From Cocos nucifera (lineage: Eukaryota > Streptophyta > Magnoliopsida > Arecales > Arecaceae), in assembly GCA_006176705.1 (NCBI GenBank), contig QRFJ01005883.1, forward strand, positions 1 through 64,000: a stretch of 64,000 nucleotides of DNA, read 5' to 3'. The notes below the pieces were generated by a model, which was given only the letters and a program-made list of their open reading frames with translations, was not told the DNA's origin and ran no database searches. Positions 43,881 through 56,652 of this stretch are shown here, piece after piece (the first letter of the stretch is position 1; each line of letters begins with the position of its first letter). The translations under genes and the position numbers were made by a program.

Positions 43881-45994
43881 TCTCTTCTTACCTATCTTTC
43901 TTTTTCCTTATCTTCTTAATTTTTCTTCCTAATCTCTTTATCTTAAGATGACTTCTAATCCTTATAAGGACAAGATTCGGACAAGAGAAGGGAAAAAAAA
44001 ATTGGACAATAGAAAATACTTGTAAGAAAGATAATTTTCACACACCCGGACTCTTGGTGTGCATCCTTATTTATAATGTATGTAGGGGTGCCAACTCATT
44101 TTCTCGCACCCTTTCCATATAAATATCTCATGTCCCTTTAGCCTATCTCACACCTAATCAAATAATAACATCATGTAGACTTAGTCCAAGAGGTGCCTTA
44201 AAGCAGAAGGACTCTTGGACTAATTCTACGTAAGTTATTTACGAAGAGCCGTAAGCTTTCATTTTTGGTGCCACCCCGATATAACCATTAGATCAGATTA
44301 GAAGGCCATCCAATGGCCTTGAAGTGGGATGCCCATTCAGCAAAGATGGCCTATGAGATGGTCTTTGAATAGTCAAAGTCCCAAGGGACTTTGACTTGGT
44401 CTAAGAGGCGTCAAGAATGAGAGGGCGGCAAGGAGTCTTGGGCGGCAAGGATTCCTGGGGGACAAAGAGTCCCTTCTTAAAAAAATAATGGAGTATTTAA
44501 TTTGCAGAAGGACTCTTCTGCGCCCCATATCTGATCTCCATGCCCATTTGAAAAATTTACGTGACATAAAAATAGAAAAAGTTAAAGAAGGTAGGCACCA
44601 ACTAAATCCCATGCGCCAAAAATTCTTTGTGCATGAAAGACTTCCCACATGCAAGAGAGAGACTCTCTGGCATGTAGGATTCTGGTATGTGGCACCCCAA
44701 CTGAAGTCCAATCAATCTAGATTAATTCAATTCAAGACCAAATCCTATTTGGCTCAAATCGGACCTTAATTAGCCCAAATCAAAAGCCGATTCGAATCCA
44801 ATTCGAATCTAGGTGCTAAGGTTTGCTACATGTGCTAGCATGTTCATCTTGCAAACATGATCTAATCCAATTAGACCCTTTAATCAATTTTCTTTGTATG
44901 TGACCCATTGGATTCCACATCTAACCAGCAGTGGGTCTGGGGGTGATTTCACCTAATCTGGTTAGAACTTATCCAAATCGATTTAGGTCGAAACTAGCCA
45001 ACCCAATTTGACTTAATTTAAAATACTTTCTAATTTAATAATCAAATTAAAATTTTAATTTGATTGAACCCATAAGACATGATTGACATCTAGCAACGTA
45101 TCGTGACTTTTTGGAAGATGTAAAATTTTAATAAAAATACCAAAAATATCCTTCAATAGAAAATTATCATGCAACTATATCCTTCGATCTTCCTACATCC
45201 TGAATATGACTTTGGGAATGAAAATAAGTCAATCCCAATATCATATTCATTTATCTTTCAATCTTATGATGGTGATTCATTTAATGAAACATTAGAAACC
45301 ATTTCTAATTTTTATCACGCTTTGATCAAAGTCTTTCTGAATCATCATTTGTTTGAAGCAAGTAGGATGCTATTTTCTCTTACCAGGAGTAATCGATTCC
45401 ATGTTAACCTACTCATAACCTTCATATATAATCTACGATATCCAGATCATCCCATACATGACTGAGTCATGAATGAGTATGAACCAAAATATGGATTCAT
45501 ATATATAAGATTCTATGGTAGTTTCAGGTCAAAGGATTATATGCATAATTCCACAATGAGAACCATCTATTGACATGTAGATAAGACTCCATTAGATATT
45601 CTTAACTTGGATCAATTCAGTGAACTCATTCTCTAATGAGCACCCACATCCTTGTATTAGTGTCATAAACAAGTGATTGTGAGATCAATCACCCTCTCAA
45701 TTGAGCATACAAAAGATGTGTTAGTCTTACCGAAAGCATTGATCCCCAACTTAATGTTCCATCGATCAGAAAAGTTTAAATTAGGATTTTAAGATTTTAG
45801 ATCTCACTAGTATGATCTCATCATAATCCTAAAATCATAGCCTTAATTTATTGGGTTCATCATAATCTTAAATAAATAATAAGATACTACATATGATGAA
45901 ATAATGCCTTTATTTATTTTAAAATATCATTACATGAGTTTGGAAGATAAAGAATAGCCTAAAAATTAATTGGCTTGAGGGCATATTCCTTTCA
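43881..45994 (-). repeat. Copia D LTR 1 (truncated on the left)
   Basis: Matches 51278-53398 of LTR 2 and lacks the final 0.37 kb of a complete LTR (equivalent to 50910-51277). The inner edge TTCA at 45994 is intact. TATA box (TATAAATAAGG, minus strand) near 44070. The frames 44373-44711, 44488-44769 and 45169-45465 lie in the LTR; the last recurs in all three LTRs. Confidence 0.8.
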
Positions 45995-46008
45995 ATCTCC
46001 CACTTGCA
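45995..46008 (-). other. Polypurine tract of D copy 1
   Basis: Minus strand GTGCAAGTGGGAGAT, directly before the LTR start TGAAAGGAATATGCCC. The same tract precedes LTR 2 at 53399. Confidence 0.6.
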
Positions 46009-46848
46009 CTAAAGCCAATCGTCCTTAAATTTTAATCCCATACAATCAAGGTGACGATCAAATAATTGCAGTGGTAAAGCTTTAGTGAATGAGTCTGCTA
46101 TGTTGTTCTTTGTGTCAACTCGTTTTATGACTACATCTTGTCTTTCAATAATTTCACGAACGAGATGAAAGCGTCGCAGAATGTGTTTGGATTTATGATG
46201 AGATGTAGGTTCCTTTGCTTGAGCAACAGCTCCAGTATTGTCATAGTAAAGTGGTACTGGATTATTAATTTCAGGAATAATATCTAATTCAGTGATGAAC
46301 TTCTTCATCCAGACAGCTTCCTTGGCGGCTTCACTTATAGCTATATATTCTACCTCAGTAGTTGAATCAGCTATAGTTGGCTGCTTAGAACTCTTTCAAC
46401 TCACTGCTGCACCATTCAGAGTAAAGACATACTCTGAAATGGATTTGCTATCATCTGGATCTTATTGAAAACTAGAGTCAGAATATGCTTCTAGTTTAAG
46501 ATCAGAACCACCATATACTAAAAAAATATTTTTAGTCCTTCTTAAGTACTTAAGAATATTTTTCATAGCTTTTCAATGATCCTCTCCTAGATCAGCTTGA
46601 AATCTACTTGCAATGCCTAAGGCATAAGCAACATCAAGCCTTGTACATAACATGGCATACATTATTGATCCAACAGTCGAAGCATAAGGAATAGAACTCA
46701 TTCTATTTCTCTCTTTAGGTGTCTTTGGAGACATCCTTTTAGAGAGATGTATGCCCTGACTCATGGATAAGTAACCTCTTTTACTCCCATCCATACTGAA
46801 TCTTTTCAGTATTAAGTCAATGTACCTAGAGTGGGACAAGCCTAGCAT
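46009..46848 (-). pseudogene. RNase H of Copia D copy 1
   Basis: The upstream frame (46848-46573) has the RT-RNase H connection MLGLSHSRYIDLILKRFSMD and RNRMSSIPYASTVGSIMYAM. The last frame (46308-46009) has LYYDNTGAVAQAKEPTSHHK, the KHILRRFHLVREI segment and NNIADSFTKALP, the normal end of a Copia polyprotein. The part between is broken by shifts. Confidence 0.8.
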
Positions 46849-46849
46849 C

Positions 46850-47500
46850 CTTTTAGATTTTTCTCAAATTTTTCATGGAAAACTTATTTGATAGCCATAA
46901 TTTGACTGATTGTAACTTTGGGATATCATTCCCAACGAGGAGTATGTCATCTATATACAGAACCAAAAAGACTATGGTTCTCCCTCTAGTTTTCTTGTAC
47001 ACACATGGTTCATCCACATTCTTGATAAAATCAAATTCTTTTATTGTTACATCAAAATGGATATTCCAACTTCTTGATGCTTGCTTTAATCCATAAATAG
47101 ATCTCTTAAGCTTGCATACCTGATTTGGTCTCTTATTTGACTCAAATCCCTTTGGCCGTCACATATAGACCTCCTCCTTAAGAAAACCATTAAGGAAGGC
47201 GATCTTCACATTCATTTGCTATATTTCATAATCATGGTATGCTGCTATGGCAAGTATAATCTGAATAGATTTGAGCATGGCAACAGGTGAAAATGTTTCA
47301 TCATAATCAATCTCCTATTTTTGCCAAAAATCTTTAGCCATCAATCTGGCCTTATAAGTTTTAATTTGACCATCTGCTCCAATCTTTTTCTTAAAAATCC
47401 ATTTGCATCCAATAGGGTTTATATCCTCTGATGCATCTACCAAAGTCCATACTTTGTTGGTGTGCATGAATTTCATTTCGGATTGCATGGCAGCCTGCAT
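46850..47500 (-). pseudogene. Reverse transcriptase of Copia D copy 1
   Basis: The first frame (47500-47315) gives VWTLVDASEDINPIGCKWIF. Later segments in changed frames give the region of MDVKTAFLNG and the catalytic LVLYIDDILLVG (YIDD at 46946-46957). Stops occur at several points. The domain is clearly homologous to 54229-54729 in copy 2, which is better preserved. Confidence 0.78.
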
Positions 47501-47611
47501 TTTGTCAGAGTCCTTACTTTTGATTGCTTTCGTATAGGTTAGAGGTTCATCATTCTCAATGACTTAGGCTTCATTGTTCTCAATAATGAATCCATACCTC
47601 ACAAATGTATA

Positions 47612-48378
47612 TCATACTCTTTCAGACCTATGGATAGGAGCTATGTGTTCTGATTCTTTTATGTGATTATTTGGTTGAAAAATTTTTATTTGTTTTTCTT
47701 GAACTTCACTAAGTTCAATACTTCTGCCACTTCCCTTTTCTAGGATAACTTCTTTTTCCATAAAAGTGACATGCCTACTTATAAATATCTTTTGTTCAGT
47801 AGGATGGTAGAATAAATATTCTATACTATTTCTAGGATATCCAATAAATAGACATCTGTCTGATCTAGCATCAAGCTTATGTCTAAAATTTCTTTTGACA
47901 TATGCTAGACAACCCCATATCTTAAAATACTTAAGATTGGGTTTCTTACTTCTCCATATGTCATATGAAGTACTAGATACAGATTTAGAAGGTACTCTAT
48001 TCAAGATATAAATTACGGTCTCTAGGATATGACCCCAGAAGAAAATAGATAATTCAGTGAAGCACATCATGTACCATACCATATCTGATAAGGTATGATT
48101 TTTTCTTTCGGCTATACTATTTAATTATAGTGTATAAGAAGATGTCCATTCAGAGAGAATCCTTTTTACTTTAAGATAGTCTAGAAACTCACTAGATAAC
48201 TATTCTCCTCCCCGATCAGATCGAAGGATTTTTATACATTGTCCAGTTTGTTTTTCGACCATACTTTCATACTCTTTAAATTTATCAAAGGTTTCTGATT
48301 TGTGTTTTATAAGATACACATATCCAACCTAGATAAATCATCAGTGAATGTTATGAAATAAGAGTATCCTCCTTTGAC
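47612..48378 (-). pseudogene. Integrase of Copia D copy 1
   Basis: The frame 48082-47612 includes FWGHILETVIYILNRVPSKS, SYDIWRSKKPNLKYFKIWGC and DRCLFIGYPRNS, the C-terminal half of Copia integrase. The preceding 300 bp hold the catalytic core in broken frames. In the normal protein the core triad is D, D, E; I could not read all three here. Confidence 0.75.
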
Positions 48379-49002
48379 TTAAGTTGCCATAGGACCACAT
48401 ACATCCGTATGTACAAGTCCTAATAATTCTTTTGTCCTTTCTCCATATCCACTAAATGGAGTCTTAGTCATTTTACCCATGAGATATGATTCACAAGTTT
48501 CTAATGATTCATAATCAAAAAGACCAAAAAACTTTTCTTTATATAACTTGTTAATTCTGGCCTCACTAATAGGACCAAATCGACAATGCCAAAGTAAAGT
48601 ATTGTTTATGTCATCTCTCTTACATTTTCTATTTTCATCAATATGAAATATATTATCATCCAAACATAGAGTCAACAAACTATTACTAAATATACCAAAA
48701 TAAATATTTTCATTAGAATATTTGATCGAGCAACCTTCACTCATGACATTAAGACTATAACCTTATTTTAATAACAAGGGTATAGATATAATATTTCTAA
48801 TGATCTTAGGCATATAATAATAATTTATAAGCTCTAAGATCTTTCCATAAGATAACTTTAATATATTTGTTCCTACAGCTTCTGCTTGGATAGACTGTCC
48901 TCCAGCGCCATAGAGCTTGAAGTCATCTTTTTTCAAACTCTTAATTTTCTACAGCCCTTGCAAAGATTTGCATATATGAAAACCACAGTCGATATCTAAT
49001 AC
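48379..49002 (-). pseudogene. Protease and GAG-pre-integrase of Copia D copy 1
   Basis: The protease site near 48960-48990 reads VLDIDCGFHICKSLQGL in place of VLDTGCGFHIC (as in copy 2), so the catalytic DTG is destroyed. The frame 48744-48379 has LLWHCRFGPISEARINKLYK, where GHIS has become GPIS, and then LLGLVHTDVCGPM, the start of the integrase core. Confidence 0.75.
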
Positions 49003-49819
49003 CTAAGAATTTGAAATGAAAGAATTTAATGATAATATAGTATGTATCTCATACATACCTTTTGGTGCATTATTTGCACTAGACTTCATGGTTGCAAGGT
49101 AAGCCTTACAATTCCTTTTCCAATGACCTATTTTGCTGTAGTGAAAATAGTTCGTCTGTCTGGAGACCTTCTTTTCCTTTTTCTTCTTATTTATACCACC
49201 TTTAGGGTTCAACCTTTTCTTTGAACCCTTTTTGCCTGCCTTCTTCTTGGAGATCCCATCCATAAGAAGAAGAGGAGCCTTATCCTTCTTGATATGGCTT
49301 TCTGCTATCTTGAGCATATTTAACTGCTCAGGCAAGGAAGAATTCAGTTTGTTCATATGATAGTTTACGAAAAACTGAGAAAATGATTCAGAAAGTGATT
49401 GTAGGATCAAATCCTGACTTAACTCTCTATCCATAATAAAACCTAATTGACTTAATCAAGTGATTAGGTCAATTACCATCAAAACATGATTTTGTACGGA
49501 TGTTCCTTCTATCATTCTTGCATGAAATAATTGCTTAGATATCTCATATCTAGCAGTTCTACTATGCTCTCCATAAAGTTCTTTTAAATTGGCAAGTATG
49601 ATGCATTTGATAGTAAGAAAATTATTTTGCCACATCTTGTATATGGACTTATCTTCATCCGTGGCATCTTTCCCTAATGGTTTAGGATCAGGGGCATCAA
49701 GAATATAGAAGAATTTTTCTTGACTGAGTACAATTTTTAGATTTCTCAGCCAGTCCATAATTTTGATCAATCAATTTATTTGAATCCAAAATTGAACGCA
49801 ATAAAAGTGAAGAAGCCAT
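49003..49819 (-). pseudogene. Gag of Copia D copy 1
   Basis: Starts at the ATG at 49819-49817 (MASSLLLRSILDSNKL), shifts, and continues as MDWLRNLKIVLSQEKFFYIL. In frame 49434-49003 there is a lysine-rich basic patch and then a zinc knuckle reading YFHYSKIGHWKRNCK (49107-49149), with both leading cysteines replaced by tyrosine. About 55 residues present in copy 2 (the NNELQRQHDGMDTQSI region) are missing near 49590. Confidence 0.75.
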
Positions 49820-50909
49820 TTAATCTACATAATAAAGAATAATACATAAGCAAACAACTCATGATGACAAACATAATTAAATTAGGATTTTAATTTAATT
49901 ATGTCTCCCACTAATCAAAAAACCATAACCCTCTAATTGATTTTCTTAGTGAGAATAAGATCCTAATTTCTTATAAAAGATCTTGTGGTTGCATAACAAA
50001 CTAGTTATAAGTTCAAAGATAGGAAACTCTTTCCAATTGCATTTTATGCAACTCTCAAAAAAAAAAAAATTATCTCTAAAACATTAATAGCCTTGTGTTA
50101 GCACAACAAACTTTAATATTTTAGTTTAAATAGAACCCTTCATTTCTATACAGTCAAAATAAAATATAACTAATTTTGTGGTTACACAATAAAGCAGTAT
50201 ATTCAAAATGCTGTAAGCATCTCAATGCATTAGATTAATATTACATCATTCCCCATGATAGATCTTGTGGTTACACAATAAAACTAATATGGTTCTGGAC
50301 ATAATAAGAACCTAGTATGAAGGAATGCTTTAATGTAGTGAATATAATACTAAGCATTTTAATCTAGATTTAAATTAATCAAATCAGCTAGATAAGTGGG
50401 AGAGAAGTGAGAGTCCCTCCATTGCTTTTCTTAGATACCAATAAATTAGTTAGGTCAGACAATGAAATCAATTAAAAAATCACATTCTCTTTACCAATTA
50501 TGAACCATTTATCCTAAACACCAATTGATCAATTAGACATCCTGACTGATTTAGCTATAGATTAATTATACTATAATTTAATATAATTTTAAAGAGAAAT
50601 TTAAATAGTTTCGATGCACATTTTAAATCAAACTAAATACATAAAAGCATTAATTATGAAAAAATATATATTAACATATATAATTATTCTAGGACAACCA
50701 TCATTACATAGTGGATACTTTCCACTATGTCAGGGCAACCTTTATAGAATAATATATATATATCATAATCTTATTATGATAAACAAAAATATGATCTCAT
50801 CATATAAATAATATGCTAATAAAAATTATATGATACTTTTCATTTGTGCCATTATATTATAAGCAAAGCATTATATGATTTAATCTAATAAGGCTTGCTC
50901 TGATACTAT
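49820..50909 (-). mobile_element. 5' leader and primer-binding site of Copia D copy 1
   Basis: The primer-binding site at 50897-50908 reads TAGTATCAGAGC on the minus strand. The leader holds repeated A-rich blocks of the type CTTGTGGTTACACAACAAA (plus strand), seen again in copy 2. The plus-strand frame 50614-50811 is antisense and has no domain. Confidence 0.6.
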
Positions 50910-53398
50910 CGATAGGATTGATGTACAGGGCGGAAGCATGAATTTTAAAGCAAAATTATGAAATCATACAAACCAAATTTGAACCCTAGGACCACCTTAT
51001 TAGCAATTAAATCAAATAACATATATTTGTAATTTAAAAGAAAGTATTAGAACATACCTCTTATTGCTAAATCCTAAATTATTCCTAATTGTTGGCAGCA
51101 GTCCATCAGGGGTTCCACCAGGTGCCCACGTATTCACCCTTCAATGTTGATCCATATAGAGACTTGATCAAGACACCAGCACCTCTGATTTATATAATTA
51201 AAATTCTAATAATAAGAACTTTAATTAAAAGGGCAAGATCTTCCTTAGCCTTTATGTTACCTTCCTTGCCTCTCCTTACCTATCTTTTTTTTCCTTATCT
51301 TCTTAATTTTTTTTTCTAATCTCTTTATCTTAAGATGACTTCTAATCCTTATAAGGACAAGATCTGGACAAGAGAAGGGAAGAAAAAAAAAATTAGATAA
51401 TAAAAAATACTTGTAAGAAAGAAAGATAATTTTCACACACCCAGACTCTTGGTGCGCACCCTTATTTATAATGTATGTAGGGATGCCAACTCATTTTCTC
51501 GCACCCTTTCCATATAAATATCTCATGTCCCTTCAGCCTTCTCACACCTAATCAAATAATAACATCATGTAGACATAGTCCAAGAGGTGCCTTAAAGCAG
51601 AAGGACTCTTGGACTAATTCTACGTAAGTTATTTATGAAAAGTCGCAAGCTTTCATTTTTGGCACCACCCTAATATAACCATTAGATTAGATAATAAGGC
51701 CATCCAATGGCCTTGAAGTGGGATGCCCATTCAGTAAAGATAGCATGTGAGATGATCTTTGAATAGTCAAAGTCCCAAGGGACTTTGACTTGGTCCAAGA
51801 GGCGTCAAGGATGAGAGGGTGGCAAGGAGTCTTGGGCGGCAAGGATTCCTGGGCGACAAAGAGACCCTTCTCAAAAAAATAATGGAGTATTTAATCTACA
51901 GAAGGACTCTTCTGCACCCCATATTTGATGTCCACACCCATTTGAAAAATTTACATGACATAAAAATAAAAAAAGTCAAAGAAGGTAGGCGCTAACTAAA
52001 TCCCATGCGCCAAAAACTCTTTATGCATGAAAGACTTCCCACGCATAAGAGAGAGACTCTCTGGCATATAGGATTCTTGTATGTGGTGTTCCAACTAAAA
52101 TTCAATCAGTTTAGGTTAATCCAATTCAAGACCAAATCCTATTTGGCTCAAATCGGATCTTAATTAGCCCAAATCGGAAGCCGATTCGAATCCAATTCGA
52201 ATCTAGGTGCTTGGGTTTGCTACATGTGCTAGCATGTTCATCTTGCAAACATGGTCTAATCCAATTAGACCCTTTAATCAATTCTCTTTATGTGTGACCC
52301 ATTGGGTTCCACATCTAACCAGCAGTGAGTCTGGGTGTGAGTTGACCTAATCTGGTTAAAACTTATCCAAACCGATTTAGGTCAAAACTAGCCAACCCAA
52401 TTTGACTTAATTTAGAACACTTTCTAATTTAATGATTAAATTAAAATTTTAATTTGATCGAACCCACAAGACATGATTGACGTCTAGTAACATATCATGA
52501 CTTTTTGAAAGATGTAAAATTTTGATGAAAATACTAAAAATATCCTTCAATGGAAAATTACCATGCAACTAGATCCTTTGATCTTCTTGCATCCTAAATA
52601 TGACTCTGGGTATGAAAATATGTCAATCCCAATATCATATTCATTTCTCTTTCAATCTTATGATGATGATTCATTTAATAAAATATTAGAAACCATTTCT
52701 AATTTTCATCATGCTTTGATCAAAGTCTTCCTGAATCATCATTTGTTTGAAGCAGGTAGGATGCTATTTCCTCTTACCAGGAGTGATCGATTCCATGTTA
52801 ACCTACTCACAACCTTCATATATATAATCTACCATATCCAGATCATCCCGTACATGAACTGAAGTCATGAATGAGTATGAACCAAAATATGGATTTATAT
52901 ATATAAGATTCTATGGTAGTTTCAGGTCAAAGGATTACATGCACAATTCCACTATGAGAACCATCTATTGACATGTAGATAAGACTCCATTAGATATTCT
53001 CAACTTTGGATCAATTCAGTGAACTCATTCTCTAATGAGCACCCACATTCTTGTATTAGTGTCATACACAAGTTATTGTGAGATCAATCATCCTCTCAAT
53101 TGAGCATACAAAAGATGTGCTAGTCTTACCAGAAAACATTGATCCCTAACTCAATGTTCCATCGATCAAGGAATATTTAAATTAGGATTTTAAGATTTTA
53201 GATCTCACTGATATGATCTCATCATAATCCTAAAACCATAGTCCCTAATTTATGGGGTTCATCATAATCTTAAATAAATAATAAGACACTGCATATGATG
53301 AAATAATGCCTTTATTTATTTTAAAATGTCATTATATGAGTTTGAAAGATAAAGAACATGCCCAAAAATTGAATTGGCTTGAGGGCATATTCCTTTCA
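50910..53398 (-). repeat. Copia D LTR 2 (2489 bp, complete, shared)
   Basis: It is both the 5' LTR of copy 1 (internal region on its left) and the 3' LTR of copy 2 (internal region on its right). Minus-strand termini are TGAAAG and CCTATCG (CA expected). TATA box (TATAAATAAGG, minus strand) near 51470. It aligns with LTR 1 and LTR 3. Confidence 0.85.
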
Positions 53399-53429
53399 AT
53401 CTCCCACTTGCACTAAAGCCAATCATCCT

Positions 53430-54205
53430 TATATTTTAATCCCATACAATCAAGGTGGCATGATCAAACAGTTGCAGTGGTAAAGCCTTAGTGAATGGGT
53501 CTGCTATGTTGTTCTTTGTGTCAACTCATTCTATGACTACATCTTGTCTTTCAATAATTTCACGAACGAGATGGAAGCATCTCAGAATGTGTTTGGATTT
53601 ATGATGAGACCTTGGTTCCTTTGCTTGAGCAACAGCTCTAGTATTATCATAGTAAAGTGGTACTGGATTCTTAATTTCAAGGAATAACATCCAATTCAGT
53701 GATGAACTTCTTCATTCCAGACAGCTTCCTTGGCGGCTTCACTTACAGCTATGTATTCTACCTTCAGTAGGTTGAGTCAGCTATAGTTGGCTGCTTAGTA
53801 CTCTTCCAACTCACTGCTGCCACTGTTCAGAGTAAAGACATACCCTAAAATGGATTTGCTATCATCTGGGTCTGATTGAAAACTAGAGTCAGAATATGCT
53901 TCTAGTTTAAGATCAGAACCACCATATACTAGAAAAATATCTTTAGTCCTTCTTAAGTACTTAAGAATATTTTTCACAGCTTTCCAATGATCCTCTCCTG
54001 GATCAGCTTGAAATCTACTTGCAATGCCTAAAGCATAAGCAACATCAGGCCTTGTACATAACATGGCATACATTATTGATCCAACAGCTGAAGCATAAGG
54101 AATAGAACTCATTCTATTTCTCTCTTCAGGTGTCTTTGGAGACATCTTTTTAGAGAGATGTATGCCTTGACTCATGGGTAAGTAACCTCTTTTACTCCCA
54201 TCCAT
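53430..54205 (-). pseudogene. RNase H of Copia D copy 2
   Basis: The frame 54205-53795 runs from MDGSKRGYLPMSQGIHLSKK through RPDVAYALGIASRFQADPGE to SDLKLEAYSDSSFQSDPDDS, the beginning of RNase H with its first aspartate region. The final part (about 53700-53430), with the DNTGAV..A motif, is broken by small indels. Confidence 0.8.
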
Positions 54206-54228
54206 ACTGAATCTTTTTTAGTATTAAG

Positions 54229-55071
54229 TCAATGTACCTTAGATTGGGACAAGCCTAGCATCCTCTTAGATCTATCTCTATAGATCTTTATTCCTAGTAT
54301 ATAGGATGCTTCTCCCAAATCTTTCATGAAAAACTTATTTGATAGCCATAATTTGACTGATTGTAACATTGGGATATCATTCCCAATGAGGAGTATGTCA
54401 TCTACATACAGAACCAAGAAGACTATGGTTCTCCCACTAGTTTTCTTGTACACACATGGTTCATCCACATTCTTGATAAAACCAAACTCTTTTACTGTTT
54501 CATCAAAATGGATGTTCCAACTCCTTGATGCTTGCTTTAATCCATAAATGGATCTCTTAAGCTTGCATACCTGATTTGGTCTCTCATTTGACTCAAATCC
54601 CTCTGGCTGTGACATATAGACCTCCTCCTCAAGGAAACCATTAAGGAAGGCAGTCTTTACATCCATTTGCCATATTTCATAATCGTGGTATGCTGCTATG
54701 GCAAGCATAATCTGAATAGATTTGAGCATGGCAATAGGTGAAAATATTTCATCATAATCAATCTCCTATTTTTGCCTAAAATCCTTTAGCCACCAATCTA
54801 GGCCTTATAAGGTTTCAATTTGACCATCAGCTCCAATCTTTTTCTTAAAATTCTATTTTCATCCAATAGGGTTTATATCCTCTGGTGGATCCACCAAAGT
54901 CCATACTTTGTTGGTGTGCATAGATTCCATTTGGGATTGCATGGCAGCCAGCCATTTGTCAGAGTCCTTACTTTTGACTACTTCCATATAGGTCAGAGGT
55001 TCATCATTCTCAATGACTTGGGCTTCATCATTCTTAATAATGAACCCGTGCCTCACAGGTGTATGTCGCAC
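54229..55071 (-). pseudogene. Reverse transcriptase of Copia D copy 2
   Basis: The frame 55071-54859 holds the start (VWTLVDPPEDINPIG). A broken 130-bp gap follows, then 54729-54229 stays open through YEIWQMDVKTAFLNGFLEEE, VCKLKRSIYGLKQASRSWN and FLVLYVDDILLIGNDIPML (YVDD at 54397-54408). This is the best preserved RT in the window and shows the Ty1/Copia assignment most clearly. Confidence 0.85.
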
Positions 55072-55189
55072 TCTTTTAGACCTACGGATAGGAATTATGT
55101 GTTCTAGTTCTTTTATGTGATTATTTGGTTGAGAAATTTTTATTTATTTTTCTTGAACTTCACTAAGTTCAATATTTCTGCCACTTTCC

Positions 55190-55270
55190 TTTTCTAGGAT
55201 AAATTCTTTTTCCATGAAAGTGGCATGCCTTTCTAGGATAAATTTTTTTCCATGAAAGTGGCATGCCTAC
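55190..55270. repeat. Local tandem duplication in D copy 2
   Basis: The block TTCTAGGATAAATT...CCATGAAAGTGGCATGCC is present twice in a row, while copy 1 has it once (47730-47790). It breaks the reading frame between integrase and RT. Confidence 0.65.
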
Positions 55271-55333
55271 TTACAAATATCTTTTGTTCAGTAGGATGGT
55301 AGAATAAATATCCTACACTATTTCTAGGATATC

Positions 55334-56061
55334 CTATAAATAGACATCTGTCTGATCTAGCATCAAGTTTATGTCCAAATTTTTTTTGACATATGGTGGA
55401 CAACCCCATATCTTAAAATACTTAAGATTGGATTTCTTACTTCTCCATATCTCATATGAAGTACTAGATACAGATTTAGAAGGTACTCTATTCAAGATGT
55501 AAATTACAGTCTCCAAGGCATGACCCCAGAAGAAAATAGGTAATTCAGTGAAGCACATCATGGACCGTACCATATCTAATAAGGTATGATTTTTTCTTTC
55601 GGCTACACCATTTAATTGCGGTGTATAAGGAGGTGTCCATTCAGAGAGAATCTCTTTTAACTTTAAGATAGTCTAGAAACTCACTAGATAAGTATTCTCC
55701 TCTCCGATCAGATCGAAGGATTTTTATACATTGTCCAGTTTGTTTTTCGACCATACTTTGATACTCTTTAAATTTATCAAAGGCTTCTGATTTGTGTTTC
55801 ATAAGATACACATATCCAAACCTAGATAAATCATCAGTGAATGTTATAAAATAAGAGTATCCTCCTCTAGCTTGAGTTGTCATAGGATCCACATACATCC
55901 GTATGTACAAGTCCTAATAACTCATTTGTCCTTTCTCCATGTCCACTAAATGGAATCTTGGTCATTTTACCCATGAGGCATGATTCACAAGTTCCTAATG
56001 ATTCATAATCAAAAGGATCAAAGAACTTTTCTTTGTATAACTTGTTAATTCCTAGCCTCAC
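55334..56061 (-). pseudogene. Integrase of Copia D copy 2
   Basis: Three frames in order: 56061-55867 (zinc-binding tail, ESCLMGKMTKIPFSGHGERT and VHTDVCG), 55910-55641 (core: YSYFITFTDDLSRFGYVYLM and LRSDRRGEYLS, second aspartate) and 55573-55334 (FWGHALETVIYILNRVPSKS). Shifts separate them. The order and spacing match a normal Copia integrase. Confidence 0.8.
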
Positions 56062-56652
56062 TAATATGACCTAATCGACAATGCCAAAGTAAAGTATTAT
56101 TTATGTCATCTCTCTTACGTTTTCTATTTTCATCAATATGAAATATATTATCATCCAAACATAGAGTCAACAAACCATTGCTAAATATGCCAAAACAAAT
56201 ATTTTCATTAGAATATTTGATCGAGCAACCTTCGCTCGTTACATTAAGACTATAACCTTGTTTTAATAACAAGGGTATAGATATAATATTTCTAATGATC
56301 TTAGGCATATAATAATAATTTGTAAGCTCTAAGATCTTTTCCATAAGGTAACTTCAATATATTTGTCCCTACAGCTTCTGCTTGGATAGACTCTCCTCCA
56401 GCGCCATAGAGCTTGAAGTCATCCTTTCTTCAAACTCTTAATTTTCTGTAGCCCCTGCAAAGATTTGCAGATATGAAAACCACAGCCGGTATCTAATACC
56501 CAAGAATTTGAAATGGAAGAATTTAATGATAATATAGTATGTATCTCATACATACCTTTTGGTGCATTATTTGCACCAGACTTCACGGTTGCAAGGTAAG
56601 CCTTGCAATTCCTCTTCCAATGACCTGTTTTGCCGTAGTGAAAATAGGTCAT
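56045..56652 (-). pseudogene. Zinc knuckle, protease and GAG-pre-integrase of Copia D copy 2
   Basis: The frame 56652-56419 begins TYFHYGKTGHWKRNCKAYL, again with the first two cysteines of CCHC as tyrosine. It contains an intact protease site, SWVLDTGCGFHICKSL. The frame 56344-56045 has LLWHCRLGHISEA, the usual GAG-pre-integrase motif. One shift lies between them near 56400. Confidence 0.8.
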
